Source: Nocardiopsis sp. JB363 (GTDB lineage Bacteria > Actinomycetota > Actinomycetes > Streptosporangiales > Streptosporangiaceae). Taken from it: a stretch of 56,729 nt of DNA. Made by a program: the position numbers and the translations under genes. Shown here piece after piece: positions 1 through 9,133 of the stretch. The stretch covers positions 1 through 56,729 of the forward strand of contig NZ_FRFF01000106.1 in assembly GCF_900143625.1 (NCBI RefSeq), given 5' to 3'. Each line of letters starts with the position of its first letter. Position 1 is the first letter of the stretch. A model generated the notes under the pieces. That model searched no databases. It was not told the origin of the DNA and saw only the letters and a program-made list of their open reading frames with translations.

Positions 1-32
1 CTCGTGGGCTCGGAGAAGACTATAAGAGACAG
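1..32 (+). other. Nextera-type library adapter remnant
   Basis: The first 32 bases match the Illumina Nextera read-2 transposon adapter, as I remember it, at 29 of 32 positions. The identical parts are CTCGTGGGCTCGGAGA and TATAAGAGACAG; only the four bases between them differ (AGAC here, TGTG in the adapter). This is a technical artefact at a contig edge rather than biology. Confidence 0.88.
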
Positions 33-200
33 CCCAAAGAACGCCCCACAACCCCAGCAGCCCTTACAGCTCCAGCAGCCCCCACAACCCCAGCAGCTCC
101 CACAACCCCCACATCTCCAGAAGCTCCCACAGACTTAACAGGCTTAGCTGAATCACCCCTCACCCTTAGCCGAACTCAGCAGATTTAGGGCCTTCCACCT
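33..200. repeat. C-rich low-complexity stretch at contig edge
   Basis: The stretch between the adapter and prpD is built from imperfect repeats of CCCCAGCAG and CTCCAGCAG/CTCCCACA units, followed by a less repetitive part. No gene is evident. Because it adjoins an adapter remnant it may be poorly assembled. The prpD promoter should lie here or upstream, but I cannot identify one. Confidence 0.5.
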
Positions 201-255
201 GCACGTTCACCCATGCCAACCTCGGCTGCACAACAACAACGTCGAGGGGAAGAAC

Positions 256-1839
256 ATGGTGCAGCACCGCGTCCGGGTCCACCGGAGCTCCGAGGGGCCC
301 GCCAAGGAGGAGCAACTGGCTCACCGGATCGCGTCCGTGGCGACCGACCCGGTGAAGGTCGAGCCGGCCGTGGTGGAGATGATCGGAAACCGGATCATCG
401 ACAACGCCGCCGTGGCCGCCGCCTCGCTGCACCGCCGCCCCGTCCGGAGCGCGCGGGCGCAGGCCACCCGCCACCCACTGACCCCGGGCACCACAACCCC
501 GGGCACCACAACCCCGGGCACCACGACCACAGACACCACGGCCACAAGCACCCCGGCCACGGGCGCCGCGATCATGGGCATGCCTTCCTCCACCCGGGTC
601 TCTCCGGAGTGGGCGGCCTGGGCCAATGGGGTCGCCGTCCGTGAACTGGACTTCCACGACACGTTCCTGGCCGCCGACTACTCCCACCCCGGCGACAACA
701 TCCCGCCGATCCTGGCGGTGGCCCAGCACCTGGGCAGGGACGGCCACGCCTTGGTCCGGGGGATCGCCACCGGTTACGAGATCCAGGTGGCGCTGGTCAA
801 GGGCATCTGTCTGCACGAGCACAAGATCGACCACATCGCCCACCTGGGCCCCTCGGTCGCAGCCGGGGTCGGCGCGCTGCTGGAGTTGGACACCGAGACC
901 GTCTATCAGGCGGTCCAGCAGGCTCTGCACGTCACCACCACCACGCGCCAGTCGCGCAAGGGTGAGATCTCCAGCTGGAAGGCGTACGCCCCCGCGTTCG
1001 CCGGGAAGACGGCGGTGGAGGCCGTGGACCGCGCGATGCGCGGCGAGGGCGCCCCCTCCCCCGCGTATGAGGGCGAGGACGGCTTCATCGCCTACCTGCT
1101 CAGCGGCCCCGGTGTGGAGTACGTCGTCGAACTCCCCGCCCCGGGCGAGGCCAAGCTCGGCATCCTGGAGACCTACACCAAGGAACATTCCGCCGAGTAC
1201 CAGAGCCAGGCCCTCATCGACCTGGCCCGCCGGATGGGTCCCAGGGTCGGCGACACCGCCGAGGTCCGCGCGATCACCATCCACACCAGCCACCACACGC
1301 ATTACGTGATCGGCACCGGTTCGGGCGACCCGCAGAAGATGGATCCCTGGGCCGGCCGGGAGACCCTGGACCACTCCATCCCCTACATCTTCGCCGTCGC
1401 CCTCCAGGACGGCGAGTGGCACCACGAACGTTCCTACGCCCCCGAGCGGGCCCGGCGTCCGGACACCGTGGAGCTGTGGCGGAAGATCTCCACGGTCGAG
1501 GCCCCGGAGTGGACCAAGCGCTATCACGCCACCGATCCGAACGAGAAGGCCTTCGGTGGCCGTGTGGTCGTGGAGATGGTGGATGGCACGGTCATCGAGG
1601 ACGAGATCGCCATGGCCGACGCCCACCCGCTGGGGGCCCGCCCCTTCACTCGTCCGGACTACGTCGCCAAGTTCCGCACCCTGGCGAACGGTGTGGTCTC
1701 CCCGAAGGAGCAAGATCGTTTCCTGGGGCTGGTGGATCGGCTGCCCGAGCTCACCGCCGAGGAGGTCCGAGAGCTGACCTTCACCGAGGACGCCGCCACC
1801 GCCCCGAACGACCTACCGACTTCGAAGGGGATCTTCTGA
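256..1839 (+). CDS. prpD: 2-methylcitrate dehydratase PrpD
   Basis: MmgE/PrpD-family protein of 527 residues that dehydrates 2-methylcitrate to 2-methyl-cis-aconitate in the cytoplasmic methylcitrate cycle for propionyl-CoA disposal. Family signatures include [16 protein letters not shown] and YSHPGDN near residues 120-150. The identification rests on these and on the prpB and prpC genes directly downstream. The ATG follows a GAGGGGA ribosome site at 244-250. The stop overlaps the prpB start by one base, so translation is probably coupled. Residues about 75-105 carry a TPGTT pentapeptide repeat absent from the usual family sequence; it makes the protein longer than typical actinobacterial PrpD. 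The insert lies before the first strongly conserved block, so activity may be kept. Confidence 0.92.
   Translation: MVQHRVRVHRSSEGPAKEEQLAHRIASVATDPVKVEPAVVEMIGNRIIDNAAVAAASLHRRPVRSARAQATRHPLTPGTTTPGTTTPGTTTTDTTATSTPATGAAIMGMPSSTRVSPEWAAWANGVAVRELDFHDTFLAADYSHPGDNIPPILAVAQHLGRDGHALVRGIATGYEIQVALVKGICLHEHKIDHIAHLGPSVAAGVGALLELDTETVYQAVQQALHVTTTTRQSRKGEISSWKAYAPAFAGKTAVEAVDRAMRGEGAPSPAYEGEDGFIAYLLSGPGVEYVVELPAPGEAKLGILETYTKEHSAEYQSQALIDLARRMGPRVGDTAEVRAITIHTSHHTHYVIGTGSGDPQKMDPWAGRETLDHSIPYIFAVALQDGEWHHERSYAPERARRPDTVELWRKISTVEAPEWTKRYHATDPNEKAFGGRVVVEMVDGTVIEDEIAMADAHPLGARPFTRPDYVAKFRTLANGVVSPKEQDRFLGLVDRLPELTAEEVRELTFTEDAATAPNDLPTSKGIF
481..555 (+). repeat. In-frame 15-bp minisatellite inside prpD
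   Basis: Three near-identical copies of ACCCCGGGCACCACA (481-495, 496-510, 511-525; the third ends in G) are followed by two degenerate copies (526-555). The unit is divisible by three, so copy changes alter the length of a Thr/Pro/Gly linker without breaking the frame. Confidence 0.9.
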
Positions 1840-2732
1840 TGCTGAACGCCACCGCCGCACCGAACGCCAAGCGCCGCCGTCTGCGCGAGGACCTGGCCTC
1901 GGGCCGGTTGTTGCGGGTTCCCGGCGCCATGAACCCGCTCACCGCGGTCCTCATCCAGGAGCTCGGCTTCGACGCCGTGTACGTGTCGGGCGCGGTGATC
2001 GCCGCCGACCTGGCCCTGCCCGACATCGGCCTGACCACCCTGCCCGAGGTGGCCGGTCGCGGGCACCAGATCGCCCGGGTCACCGACCTGCCGACGATCA
2101 TCGACGCCGACACCGGTTTCGGTGAGCCGATGAGCGCGGCCCGCACCGTCCAGTCCCTGGAGGACGCGGGGATCGCGGGCTGCCACCTGGAGGACCAGGT
2201 CAACCCCAAGCGCTGCGGTCACCTGGACGGCAAGACCGTCACCGACACGGCCACCATGGTCCAGCGGATCCGCGCGGCGGTGAGCGCCCGCCGCGATCCG
2301 GACTTCGTGATCTGCGCGCGTACCGACGCCGCGGCGGTGGAGGGGGTGGACGCCGCCATCGAACGCGCGAAGGCGTACGTGGACGCGGGTGCCGACATGG
2401 TCTTCCCGGAGGCGATGCGCGGACCGGCCGACTTCGAGGCGTTCCGAGCCGCGGTGGACGTGCCGCTGCTGGCCAACATGACCGAGTTCGGCAAGAGCGA
2501 GCTGCTCACCGCCGAACAGCTCGAATCGCTCGGGTTGAACCTGGTGATCTATCCGGTCACCACACTCCGCCTGGCCATGGGCGCCGTCGAGGACGGGCTG
2601 CGCACCATCCACGACGAGGGCACCCAGGCGGGGATCCTCGACCGGATGCAGACCCGTCAGCGCCTCTACGAGCTGCTCGACTATCCCGCCTACAACGCCT
2701 TCGACGGCGACGTCTACAACTTCTCTCTCTGA
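1839..2732 (+). CDS. prpB: Methylisocitrate lyase PrpB
   Basis: Cytoplasmic lyase of the isocitrate lyase/PEP mutase superfamily, 297 residues, splitting 2-methylisocitrate into pyruvate and succinate. The active-site motif KRCGH is at residues 124-128 with the catalytic Cys126, and the metal-binding segment DADTGFG is at 89-95. The TGATG junction with prpD gives a one-base overlap, and GAAGGGG at 1824-1830 serves as ribosome site. Length and motifs are normal for PrpB. It sits between prpD and prpC in one operon, which separates it from glyoxylate-cycle isocitrate lyase. Confidence 0.95.
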   Translation: MLNATAAPNAKRRRLREDLASGRLLRVPGAMNPLTAVLIQELGFDAVYVSGAVIAADLALPDIGLTTLPEVAGRGHQIARVTDLPTIIDADTGFGEPMSAARTVQSLEDAGIAGCHLEDQVNPKRCGHLDGKTVTDTATMVQRIRAAVSARRDPDFVICARTDAAAVEGVDAAIERAKAYVDAGADMVFPEAMRGPADFEAFRAAVDVPLLANMTEFGKSELLTAEQLESLGLNLVIYPVTTLRLAMGAVEDGLRTIHDEGTQAGILDRMQTRQRLYELLDYPAYNAFDGDVYNFSL

Positions 2733-2747
2733 ACGGATGTGGTGAGC

Positions 2748-3884
2748 ATGACCGAGACGGCGATCCGTAAGGGCCTGGCCGGGGTGGTGGTCGACACCAC
2801 CGAGATCTCCATGGTCGACGAGGCCTCCAATTCCCTGACGTACCGGGGGTACCCGGTGCAGGATCTGGCGGAGTCGTGCACCTTCGAGGAGGTCGCCTAC
2901 CTGCTCTGGTACGGGGAACTGCCGAACTCCACCCAACTGCGCGGGTTCACCGCGCGTGAACGCGCCACCCGGTCCTTGGATCGGCACACCCTGGAGCTAC
3001 TGCGGAAGCTGCCCGAGACGTCTCATCCCATGGACGTGCTGCGCACCGCCATCAGCTACCTGGGCGCGGACGACCCGACGGAGGACGACGGTTCGGTCGC
3101 CGCCAACCGGGCCAAGGCGGAGTCGATGGCGGCGAAGCTACCGACGGTCGTGGCCGCCGACCACCGGCGTCGCCAAGGCTTGGAGCCGATCCAGCCGGAT
3201 CCCGAGCTGGGCTACGCCGACAACTTCTTCCACATGTGCTTCGGGGAGGTGCCCGACCCCGAGGTGGTGCGCTGCTTCGAGGTGTCGATGATCCTGTACG
3301 CGGAGCACAGCTTCAATGCGTCCACGTTCACCGCCCGGGTGGTGACGTCGACCCTGTCGGACATCTACAGCTCGGTGACGGCGGCGATCGGCGCGTTGAA
3401 GGGGTCCCTGCACGGGGGTGCCAACGAGGCCGTCATGCACATGTTCGACGAGGTCGGTTCGGCGGACCGGGCCGAGGCCTGGTTGGACACCGCGCTCCGG
3501 GAGGAGCGCAAGATCATGGGCTTCGGGCACCGCGTGTACAAGCGGGGGGATTCCCGGGTTCCGACCATGCGCGCGGCCCTGGGCCGGATGGCGGACCGCC
3601 AGGGCGCGGACGATCTGATGGCGTTGTACGAATCCCTGGAGAAGGCGATGGTGGATCGCAAGGGCATCCACCCGAACCTGGACTACCCGGCGGGCCCGGC
3701 CTACCACCTGATGGGGTTCGAGACCCCCATGTTCACGCCGCTGTTCGTGATGGCCCGGATCACCGGGTGGACGGCGCACATCCTGGAGCAGCAGGCGGCG
3801 AACGCGCTCATCCGCCCGCTGAGCAGCTACACGGGTCGTGAGCGCCGCCCGGTGCCGCTGCCCGCGCAGCGTCTCGCCGGTTGA
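2748..3884 (+). CDS. prpC: 2-methylcitrate synthase PrpC (citrate synthase family)
   Basis: Condenses propionyl-CoA with oxaloacetate to 2-methylcitrate, the first step of the methylcitrate cycle. The protein is 378 residues from the ATG at 2748. Catalytic residues are visible as His222 in LHGGANE, His261 in GFGHRVYK and Asp312 in NLDYPAGP. It is the short form typical of PrpC or citrate synthase II, unlike the longer gltA near 40 kb. Two GTG codons at 2739 and 2742 are in frame and could add three residues; I prefer ATG. It lies 15 bases after prpB and closes the operon. Some such enzymes also use acetyl-CoA, so it may be bifunctional. Confidence 0.92.
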   Translation: MTETAIRKGLAGVVVDTTEISMVDEASNSLTYRGYPVQDLAESCTFEEVAYLLWYGELPNSTQLRGFTARERATRSLDRHTLELLRKLPETSHPMDVLRTAISYLGADDPTEDDGSVAANRAKAESMAAKLPTVVAADHRRRQGLEPIQPDPELGYADNFFHMCFGEVPDPEVVRCFEVSMILYAEHSFNASTFTARVVTSTLSDIYSSVTAAIGALKGSLHGGANEAVMHMFDEVGSADRAEAWLDTALREERKIMGFGHRVYKRGDSRVPTMRAALGRMADRQGADDLMALYESLEKAMVDRKGIHPNLDYPAGPAYHLMGFETPMFTPLFVMARITGWTAHILEQQAANALIRPLSSYTGRERRPVPLPAQRLAG

Positions 3885-3896
3885 CGCGTTCTCCGG

Positions 3897-4628
3897 TCAC
3901 TCGGGTCCTGGTCCGATGTGTTCGGCGAAGAACGTCTCGATGCGCTGCCATGCGTCGGCGGCGGATTCCGGGTGCGGTCCGGTGCCCATCGCCCGCAGCA
4001 CCACGCGCAAGGGTTTGGGGCCGTTGGGCGCTTCGTTGAGGAAGGAGTGGCCGGCGTGGGGATACTCCTTGACGTCGTTCGGCACCCCGGCTTCGAGAAG
4101 CGCGCGCCGCAGGCGGTCGGCCGCGCCGGCGAGCTGGCGGTCCTTGGCGCCGTAACTCGCCACCATGGGGCAGGAACGGGCGGCGACCGCCTGAACGTCC
4201 TCGGGCAGGAACCCGTAGTTGGGCGCGGAGACGTCGAAGTCGGGGGCGGCGGCGATCGCGAAGCCCCCGCCGAGACAGAACCCGATCACCCCGACCCTGC
4301 CGGTGCAGTCGTCCTGGGCCCGCAGCCAGTCGCGACCGGCGGCCAGGTCGGTGAAGGCCCTGCCGTGGCCGGCGTTGAGCGCCCCCATGACCCCGCGGAC
4401 ACAGCGCAGCATGCCGCCCTCGCTGTAGAGGTCGGGAACGATGGTGAGGTACCCGGCCCGCGCCAGACGGTCGGCGTGCAGGCGCATCTGTTCGTCGACC
4501 CCGAAGGCCTCGTGGGCGACGACCACGCCGGGCCAGGGACCTGAGCCCTCAGGGCGGGCCAGGTAGCCGCTCAGGCTCGGTGAACCGTCACCGTCTCGGG
4601 TCATGGCGCTGAGATCGATGTCCGGCAT
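3897..4628 (-). CDS. Dienelactone hydrolase family protein
   Basis: Alpha/beta-hydrolase of 243 residues with the dienelactone hydrolase triad: Cys118 in GFCLGGG, Asp163 in YGAKD and His194 in HAGHSF, with the supporting Glu40 in AHEAFG. Such enzymes open lactone rings or hydrolyse esters in the cytoplasm; the substrate here is unknown. The last bases are 12 bases from prpC, in convergent orientation. A TAGGTT -10-like hexamer lies upstream on the minus strand near 4665, and the ATG follows a GAGAGG ribosome site. No aromatic-degradation genes adjoin, so a chlorocatechol role is not implied. Confidence 0.9.
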   Translation of the reverse strand: MPDIDLSAMTRDGDGSPSLSGYLARPEGSGPWPGVVVAHEAFGVDEQMRLHADRLARAGYLTIVPDLYSEGGMLRCVRGVMGALNAGHGRAFTDLAAGRDWLRAQDDCTGRVGVIGFCLGGGFAIAAAPDFDVSAPNYGFLPEDVQAVAARSCPMVASYGAKDRQLAGAADRLRRALLEAGVPNDVKEYPHAGHSFLNEAPNGPKPLRVVLRAMGTGPHPESAADAWQRIETFFAEHIGPGPE

Positions 4629-4762
4629 GGTGTCGCCTCTCGTGTTGGTCCTCTCTTGAACCTAGAGACCTGAGCGCCGTTGGGAAGGGGGTTCTATCGA
4701 AAAATCCGATTGACCGGATAGCCTCCCGGGAAAGTTCAGGGGCGTCACAGGGGGGGGTTCGG

Positions 4763-5773
4763 ATGGGTGGAGAACGCGAACGGGAGGCGGCCGGCCGGCT
4801 CTGGGAGCTGGCCAGCCCGGTGACGCCGATGGCGATCCGGGCCGTGGCCACCCTGCGGATCGCCGACCATCTGGCCGAGGGACCCCGCACGGCGGAGGAG
4901 CTCGGCGCGAAGGTGGGCGCCGATCCGGAAGGTTTGGGCCGAGTGCTGCGGTACCTGGCACAACGCGGGTTGTTCGGCCAGTACGGTGATCGCTTCGGTC
5001 TCACCGAGGTGGGCGCGGCCCTGCGCGCGGACCACCCGTACTCGCGGCTCGGCTGGTTCGCCGGGGACGGCGCGCACGGGCGGGCCGACGAGTGTCTGAC
5101 CGAGCTGGCCGAAGCGCTGCGCACGGGAAGGAGCGCCTACTCGCTGCGCTTCGAGGGTTCGGACTTCTGGTCCGACCTGTCCGCCGACCCGACACTGTCC
5201 CGTTCCTTCGACGAGCTGATGGGGGCGCGCATGGTGGCGCAGTCCCAGACCCTCGCGGGGATGTTCGAGTGGGATGCCCTGGAGCATCTGGTGGACGTGG
5301 GCGGCGGGGACGGCACCCTGCTGCGCACCCTGTTGGAGCGTTTCTCCCGCCCCCGAGGGACCGTCCTGGACCTGGCCGGGCCCGCCGAGGCGGCCCGCGC
5401 GAACTTCCGTGCGGCCGGCCTGGACGCCCGGGCCGACGCTGTCGGAGGCAGCTTCTTCGATCCCCTGCCCGAGGGCGGGGACGCTTACCTGCTGTGCTGG
5501 ATCCTGCACGACTGGGACGACGCGTCGGCCATGGCGATCCTGCGTCGGTGCGCGGAGGCGATCGGCGCGGACGGTCGGGTCCTGGTCGCCGAGTACACGG
5601 GTGGAGACGAGGTGAGCGAACTGGACCTTCGGATGCTCGCCTACTTCAACGGCCGGGAGCGGAGCGCCTCGGCACTGGTCGCCCTCGCTGAGCAGGTGGG
5701 ACTCAGTCTCGCGGGGAACCATGTCTCGAAAGGTGTCGCCCTGCTGGAATTCACGAGGAACCAACCAGTGTGA
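4763..5773 (+). CDS. SAM-dependent O-methyltransferase (COMT-like)
   Basis: Class I methyltransferase of 336 residues of the kind found in secondary metabolism. Residues about 15-90 form the winged-helix dimerisation domain. The SAM-binding motif DVGGGDGT is at 178-185, and the catalytic-base motif LHDWDD holds His249. A GGGGGGG ribosome site precedes the ATG. It is transcribed divergently from the hydrolase; the 134-base gap must hold both promoters. No biosynthetic cluster surrounds it, so the acceptor molecule cannot be named. Confidence 0.88.
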   Translation: MGGEREREAAGRLWELASPVTPMAIRAVATLRIADHLAEGPRTAEELGAKVGADPEGLGRVLRYLAQRGLFGQYGDRFGLTEVGAALRADHPYSRLGWFAGDGAHGRADECLTELAEALRTGRSAYSLRFEGSDFWSDLSADPTLSRSFDELMGARMVAQSQTLAGMFEWDALEHLVDVGGGDGTLLRTLLERFSRPRGTVLDLAGPAEAARANFRAAGLDARADAVGGSFFDPLPEGGDAYLLCWILHDWDDASAMAILRRCAEAIGADGRVLVAEYTGGDEVSELDLRMLAYFNGRERSASALVALAEQVGLSLAGNHVSKGVALLEFTRNQPV

Positions 5774-5914
5774 AGTAAGTCACATCCCACCCTCGTCACC
5801 ATTGGTAACGCGAGCACCACACAAACACCTTCGCTCACCCCATTGACGCGCACTCTCCACCCCTGGCTCTATGGGTCCACCTCTTCAACCCGCTACTGAG
5901 GAGAAGCACGAATC

Positions 5915-7090
5915 ATGATCAATCGCAGGCTCTTCCTGGGCGGGGCGTCGATCGCCGCCGCCACTCCCCTGCTGGGCACCGTCGGCTGCGCCGGACAGAC
6001 CCAGACGGCCAGTACGGTCAACAACGCCGCCAATGCGGGAGCGCTCCCAGTCAGCGTGACCAATAACAGCGGTCGTTACGGAGACGACGAGGTCCTCCTG
6101 TACATCGTCGGCACCGACCTGACGACCGACCAGCACTGCTGGGTCGACTCCAACGGCACGCCCCACCCCGTCAGCGTCGACGACAACACCGACGACGGCT
6201 ACACGGACTACTCGATCCCCCTGGGCGCCCTTCCCGCCGACATGACGCTCCCGTACATGTCCGGCCGGATCTACCTGGCCACGGGCGGCAAGCTCGGCAT
6301 CCGCATCGTGGAGGACGGCAATGGCAACCCCGCCCTCCAGTTGCCCGCCGGCTGGGTCGAGGAGGACGACTCCTTCGACATCCTGCACGACACCGTGGAG
6401 TTCACCCACAACGAAGACGGGATGTTCTGCAACACCTCGATGGTGGACCAGTTCAGCGTGCCGCTCGGCATCCGTCTGACCGGTGACGACGACCAGAGCA
6501 CCGGGTTCCTGCTGCCCGGCGGACGCGACGCGATCTTCGAGACGCTCGCCGCCGATCCGGTCTTCTCCTCGTTGGTCTTCGAGGACCGCATCATCGCGCC
6601 GGGACACGGCCTGAACAGCGGGATCTTCCCGACCGACTACTTCGATCCGTACATCGACCAGGTGTGGTCGCACTACGCGGGCACCGACCTGAGCGTCACC
6701 ACCAACGCCGGGACCTTCACCGGCCGGGTGGAGGGCGACGAGCTGCTGTTCGACGGCGGGGTGTCCCCCATCGCCAAGCCCAGCACCCGGGACGTGCTGT
6801 TCTGCGACGGCGCCCTGGCCGCCCCCAACGACGGGATCACCGGGCCGGTCGCCGCCATCGTCGGCGCCGCGCTCAACCGTTCCACTCTGTTGGACTCCGC
6901 CGAGCAGCCCACCAACGACCCGGCGCAGTTCTACCTGAACGAGATCGCCAACCACTACGCCGCCGTCTTCCACGAGCACACCGAGGACGGCAAGGCGTAC
7001 GGGTTCGCCTTCGACGACGTGGAGGACTTCGCGTCCTACGTCCAGGACCACGGAGCCAGCGGTCTGGAGATCACGCTGACCCCGTTCTGA
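5915..7090 (+). CDS. GH64 beta-1,3-glucanase, secreted
   Basis: Secreted protein of 391 residues with a twin-arginine-like start (NRRLFLGG) and a hydrophobic stretch to about residue 24. It matches the thaumatin-like glycoside hydrolase family 64 that releases laminaripentaose from beta-1,3-glucan. Glu162 in VEFTHN and Asp178 in NTSMVDQF are 16 residues apart, the same spacing as the known catalytic pair of the Streptomyces matensis enzyme. TVGC at 22-25 is a weak lipobox, so membrane anchoring is possible. AGGAG lies just before the ATG, and a terminator follows. Likely role: attack on fungal or algal cell walls, or nutrient release. Confidence 0.85.
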   Translation: MINRRLFLGGASIAAATPLLGTVGCAGQTQTASTVNNAANAGALPVSVTNNSGRYGDDEVLLYIVGTDLTTDQHCWVDSNGTPHPVSVDDNTDDGYTDYSIPLGALPADMTLPYMSGRIYLATGGKLGIRIVEDGNGNPALQLPAGWVEEDDSFDILHDTVEFTHNEDGMFCNTSMVDQFSVPLGIRLTGDDDQSTGFLLPGGRDAIFETLAADPVFSSLVFEDRIIAPGHGLNSGIFPTDYFDPYIDQVWSHYAGTDLSVTTNAGTFTGRVEGDELLFDGGVSPIAKPSTRDVLFCDGALAAPNDGITGPVAAIVGAALNRSTLLDSAEQPTNDPAQFYLNEIANHYAAVFHEHTEDGKAYGFAFDDVEDFASYVQDHGASGLEITLTPF

Positions 7091-7112
7091 CCAGGGACAG
7101 AACGGAAGGAGA

Positions 7113-7148
7113 GGCGCCCCGCCACCCGCTCGCGGGCGACGGGGCGCC
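7113..7148. terminator. Bidirectional hairpin terminator
   Basis: GGCGCCCCG at 7113-7121 pairs with CGGGGCGCC at 7140-7148, with a small CCCGC/GCGGG hairpin in the loop. It separates the convergent GH64 and mmsB genes. Confidence 0.85.
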
Positions 7149-7154
7149 CTTCGT

Positions 7155-8060
7155 CTACGACTCCGACCGCGAGCGTTCGCGCACGGTCTCCACGATGGCG
7201 GAGAAGTCCCTCGGCTCACCGTCCAGGGCGTCGGCGAAGGCGCGGTAGACCTCGGCGGCCCGACCACCGATCCGCGCGTCCACCCCGGTCTGTTCCAGCG
7301 CGCTCATCGCCAGCGCCAGGTCCTTGGCCATGAGCGTGGCCGCGAACCCCGGCTTGTAGCCGTTGTTGGCCGGACTGGTGGGCACCGGCCCCGGCACCGG
7401 GCAATAGGTGGTCAGCGACCAGCACTGTCCGGACGCGGTGGACATGACGTCGTACAACGCCTGGTGGGTCAGGCCCAGCCGCTCTCCCAGCACGAACGCC
7501 TCGCTCACCGCGAGCATGGACGCGCCCAGGACCATGTTGTTGCAGATCTTCGCGGCCTGACCACCACCGGGACCGCCGCAGTGCACGACCCTGCCGCCCA
7601 TCACCGACAGCAGTGGCTCGGCGGCGGGCAGGTCGTCCGCCTCCGCGCCCACCATGAACGTGAGCGTTCCGGCCTCGGCACCTGCCACACCCCCGGAGAC
7701 GGGAGCGTCCACGGCCCGGTGCCCGGCCTCGACGGCGGCCGCGTTGGCGGCGCGGGCGTCGGCGACGTCCACCGTGGAGCAGTCCACGAAGAGCGTGCCG
7801 GGGCGGGCCGTGGCCAACAGTCCACCGACTCCTCGATAGGCGTCGAGCAGGTGACGGCCGCCGGGCAGCATCGTGATGACCACGTCGGCCCCGGACACCG
7901 CGTCCGCGGCCGATACGGCGACCCGAACCCCGTTCCGCTCGGCGCGGGCCAGGGCGTCGGGGGCCAGGTCGAACCCGTGGACCTCGTGCCCGGCGGCCAC
8001 CAGGTTGGCGGCCATCGGACCGCCCATGTTCCCCAACCCGACGAAGGCGACGGTGCTCAT
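7155..8060 (-). CDS. mmsB: 3-hydroxyisobutyrate dehydrogenase
   Basis: NAD-dependent enzyme of 301 residues oxidising 3-hydroxyisobutyrate to methylmalonate semialdehyde in valine breakdown. The Rossmann motif GLGNMGGPMA is at residues 7-16, the substrate motif DAPVSGGVAGAEAG is near 115-130, and the catalytic lysine is in AAKICNNM near 170. The ATG at 8060 overlaps the stop of the upstream hydrolase gene by four bases (ATGA), so it is the last gene of the mms operon. An in-frame upstream extension to 8165 is only low-complexity Arg/Gly sequence and was rejected. The product feeds mmsA, the first gene of the same operon. Confidence 0.94.
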   Translation of the reverse strand: MSTVAFVGLGNMGGPMAANLVAAGHEVHGFDLAPDALARAERNGVRVAVSAADAVSGADVVITMLPGGRHLLDAYRGVGGLLATARPGTLFVDCSTVDVADARAANAAAVEAGHRAVDAPVSGGVAGAEAGTLTFMVGAEADDLPAAEPLLSVMGGRVVHCGGPGGGQAAKICNNMVLGASMLAVSEAFVLGERLGLTHQALYDVMSTASGQCWSLTTYCPVPGPVPTSPANNGYKPGFAATLMAKDLALAMSALEQTGVDARIGGRAAEVYRAFADALDGEPRDFSAIVETVRERSRSES

Positions 8061-9133
8061 ACGCGACCTCCCGGGCCGCCGAGGTCGAGCGGACCGTCCG
8101 GCGCGGGCGCGAACGCCGCCTCGACGACGTCCGCGTCGACCTCCGCCAGGGTGGCCGGGGACCACTTCGGCGAACGGTCCTTGTCGACGACCTGCGCCCG
8201 GATACCCTCCACCAGGTCCGGCCAGGTGAGCGTGGCACGGGAGACCCGGTACTCCTGTTCCAGGACCTCCTCCAGCGAACCCAGGGCCCGGGCCCGGCGC
8301 AGTGCGGCCAGGGTGGTCTTCACGGAGGTCGGCGACTTGCCCGCGATGGTGTCGGCCGCCTTGGCCGCCTCGGGGTCACCGTGGGCGCGCAGCCGTTCGA
8401 CGATCTCCTCGGCGGTGTCGGCGGAGTAGCAGGCGTCGATCCACGCGCGCCGGTCGGCGAGCGTGCCCGCCGGGGCGATCTCCGCGAAACGTCCCACGGC
8501 CTCGGTGACGGCGCTCCGCGAGTCCACGTCGGCGAGCGCGGCTACCAGGTCGGGCAGCCGCTCGGAGGGCACGAAGTGGTCGGCAAGGCCGACGTACAGG
8601 GCATCGGCGGCCCCGATCGGCGTGCCGGTCAGCGCCAGGTGGGTGCCGGTCTCTCCGGGCGCCCGCGACAACAGGAAGGTGCCGCCCACGTCCGGGACGA
8701 ACCCGATGGTGGTCTCCGGCATGCCCACCTTGGAGCGTTCGGTGACCACACGGACGCCGCCGTGCGCGGACACTCCGACGCCGCCGCCCATGACGACGCC
8801 GTCCATGAAGGCGACATAGGGCTTGGTGTAGCGGGCGATGTGGGCGTTGAGGTGGTACTCGTCCCGCCAGAAGCGGGCGGCTCCGTCGTCGCCGTCGATG
8901 GCGCTGGAACGGATGGCGCGGATGTCGCCGCCCGCGCACAGGCCGCGGTCGCCGGCGCCGTCGACGAGCACCACGGAGACGGACTCGTCCTTCTCCCAGG
9001 TGTCGAGGGCGTCGGCGAGCGCCCGGACCATGTCGTGGTCGAGGGCGTTGATGGCGCGCGGCCGATTGAGGGTGGCGTGGGCCAGCCCCTTGTCGACCCG
9101 CAGGAGCACCGTGTCTTCAATGGCGTTGGACAT
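8057..9133 (-). CDS. 3-hydroxyisobutyryl-CoA hydrolase (crotonase family)
   Basis: Crotonase-fold protein of 358 residues. The oxyanion segments GLCAGGDIRA (near 64-73) and MGGGVGVS are present, as is PETTIGFVPDVG, which is typical of 3-hydroxyisobutyryl-CoA hydrolase. The length is about 100 residues more than a simple enoyl-CoA hydratase, again fitting the hydrolase. It removes CoA before the mmsB step. It overlaps the acyl-CoA dehydrogenase gene by one base upstream and mmsB by four bases downstream. No separate methacrylyl-CoA hydratase is in this operon, so that activity must come from elsewhere or from side activity here. Confidence 0.9.
   Translation of the reverse strand: MSNAIEDTVLLRVDKGLAHATLNRPRAINALDHDMVRALADALDTWEKDESVSVVLVDGAGDRGLCAGGDIRAIRSSAIDGDDGAARFWRDEYHLNAHIARYTKPYVAFMDGVVMGGGVGVSAHGGVRVVTERSKVGMPETTIGFVPDVGGTFLLSRAPGETGTHLALTGTPIGAADALYVGLADHFVPSERLPDLVAALADVDSRSAVTEAVGRFAEIAPAGTLADRRAWIDACYSADTAEEIVERLRAHGDPEAAKAADTIAGKSPTSVKTTLAALRRARALGSLEEVLEQEYRVSRATLTWPDLVEGIRAQVVDKDRSPKWSPATLAEVDADVVEAAFAPAPDGPLDLGGPGGRV

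Noticed and set aside
166..1713. Long open frame on the minus strand opposite prpD (515 codons)
   Set aside because: It mirrors the high GC at third positions of prpD and encodes low-complexity Gly/Arg/His sequence; prpD has full family signatures.
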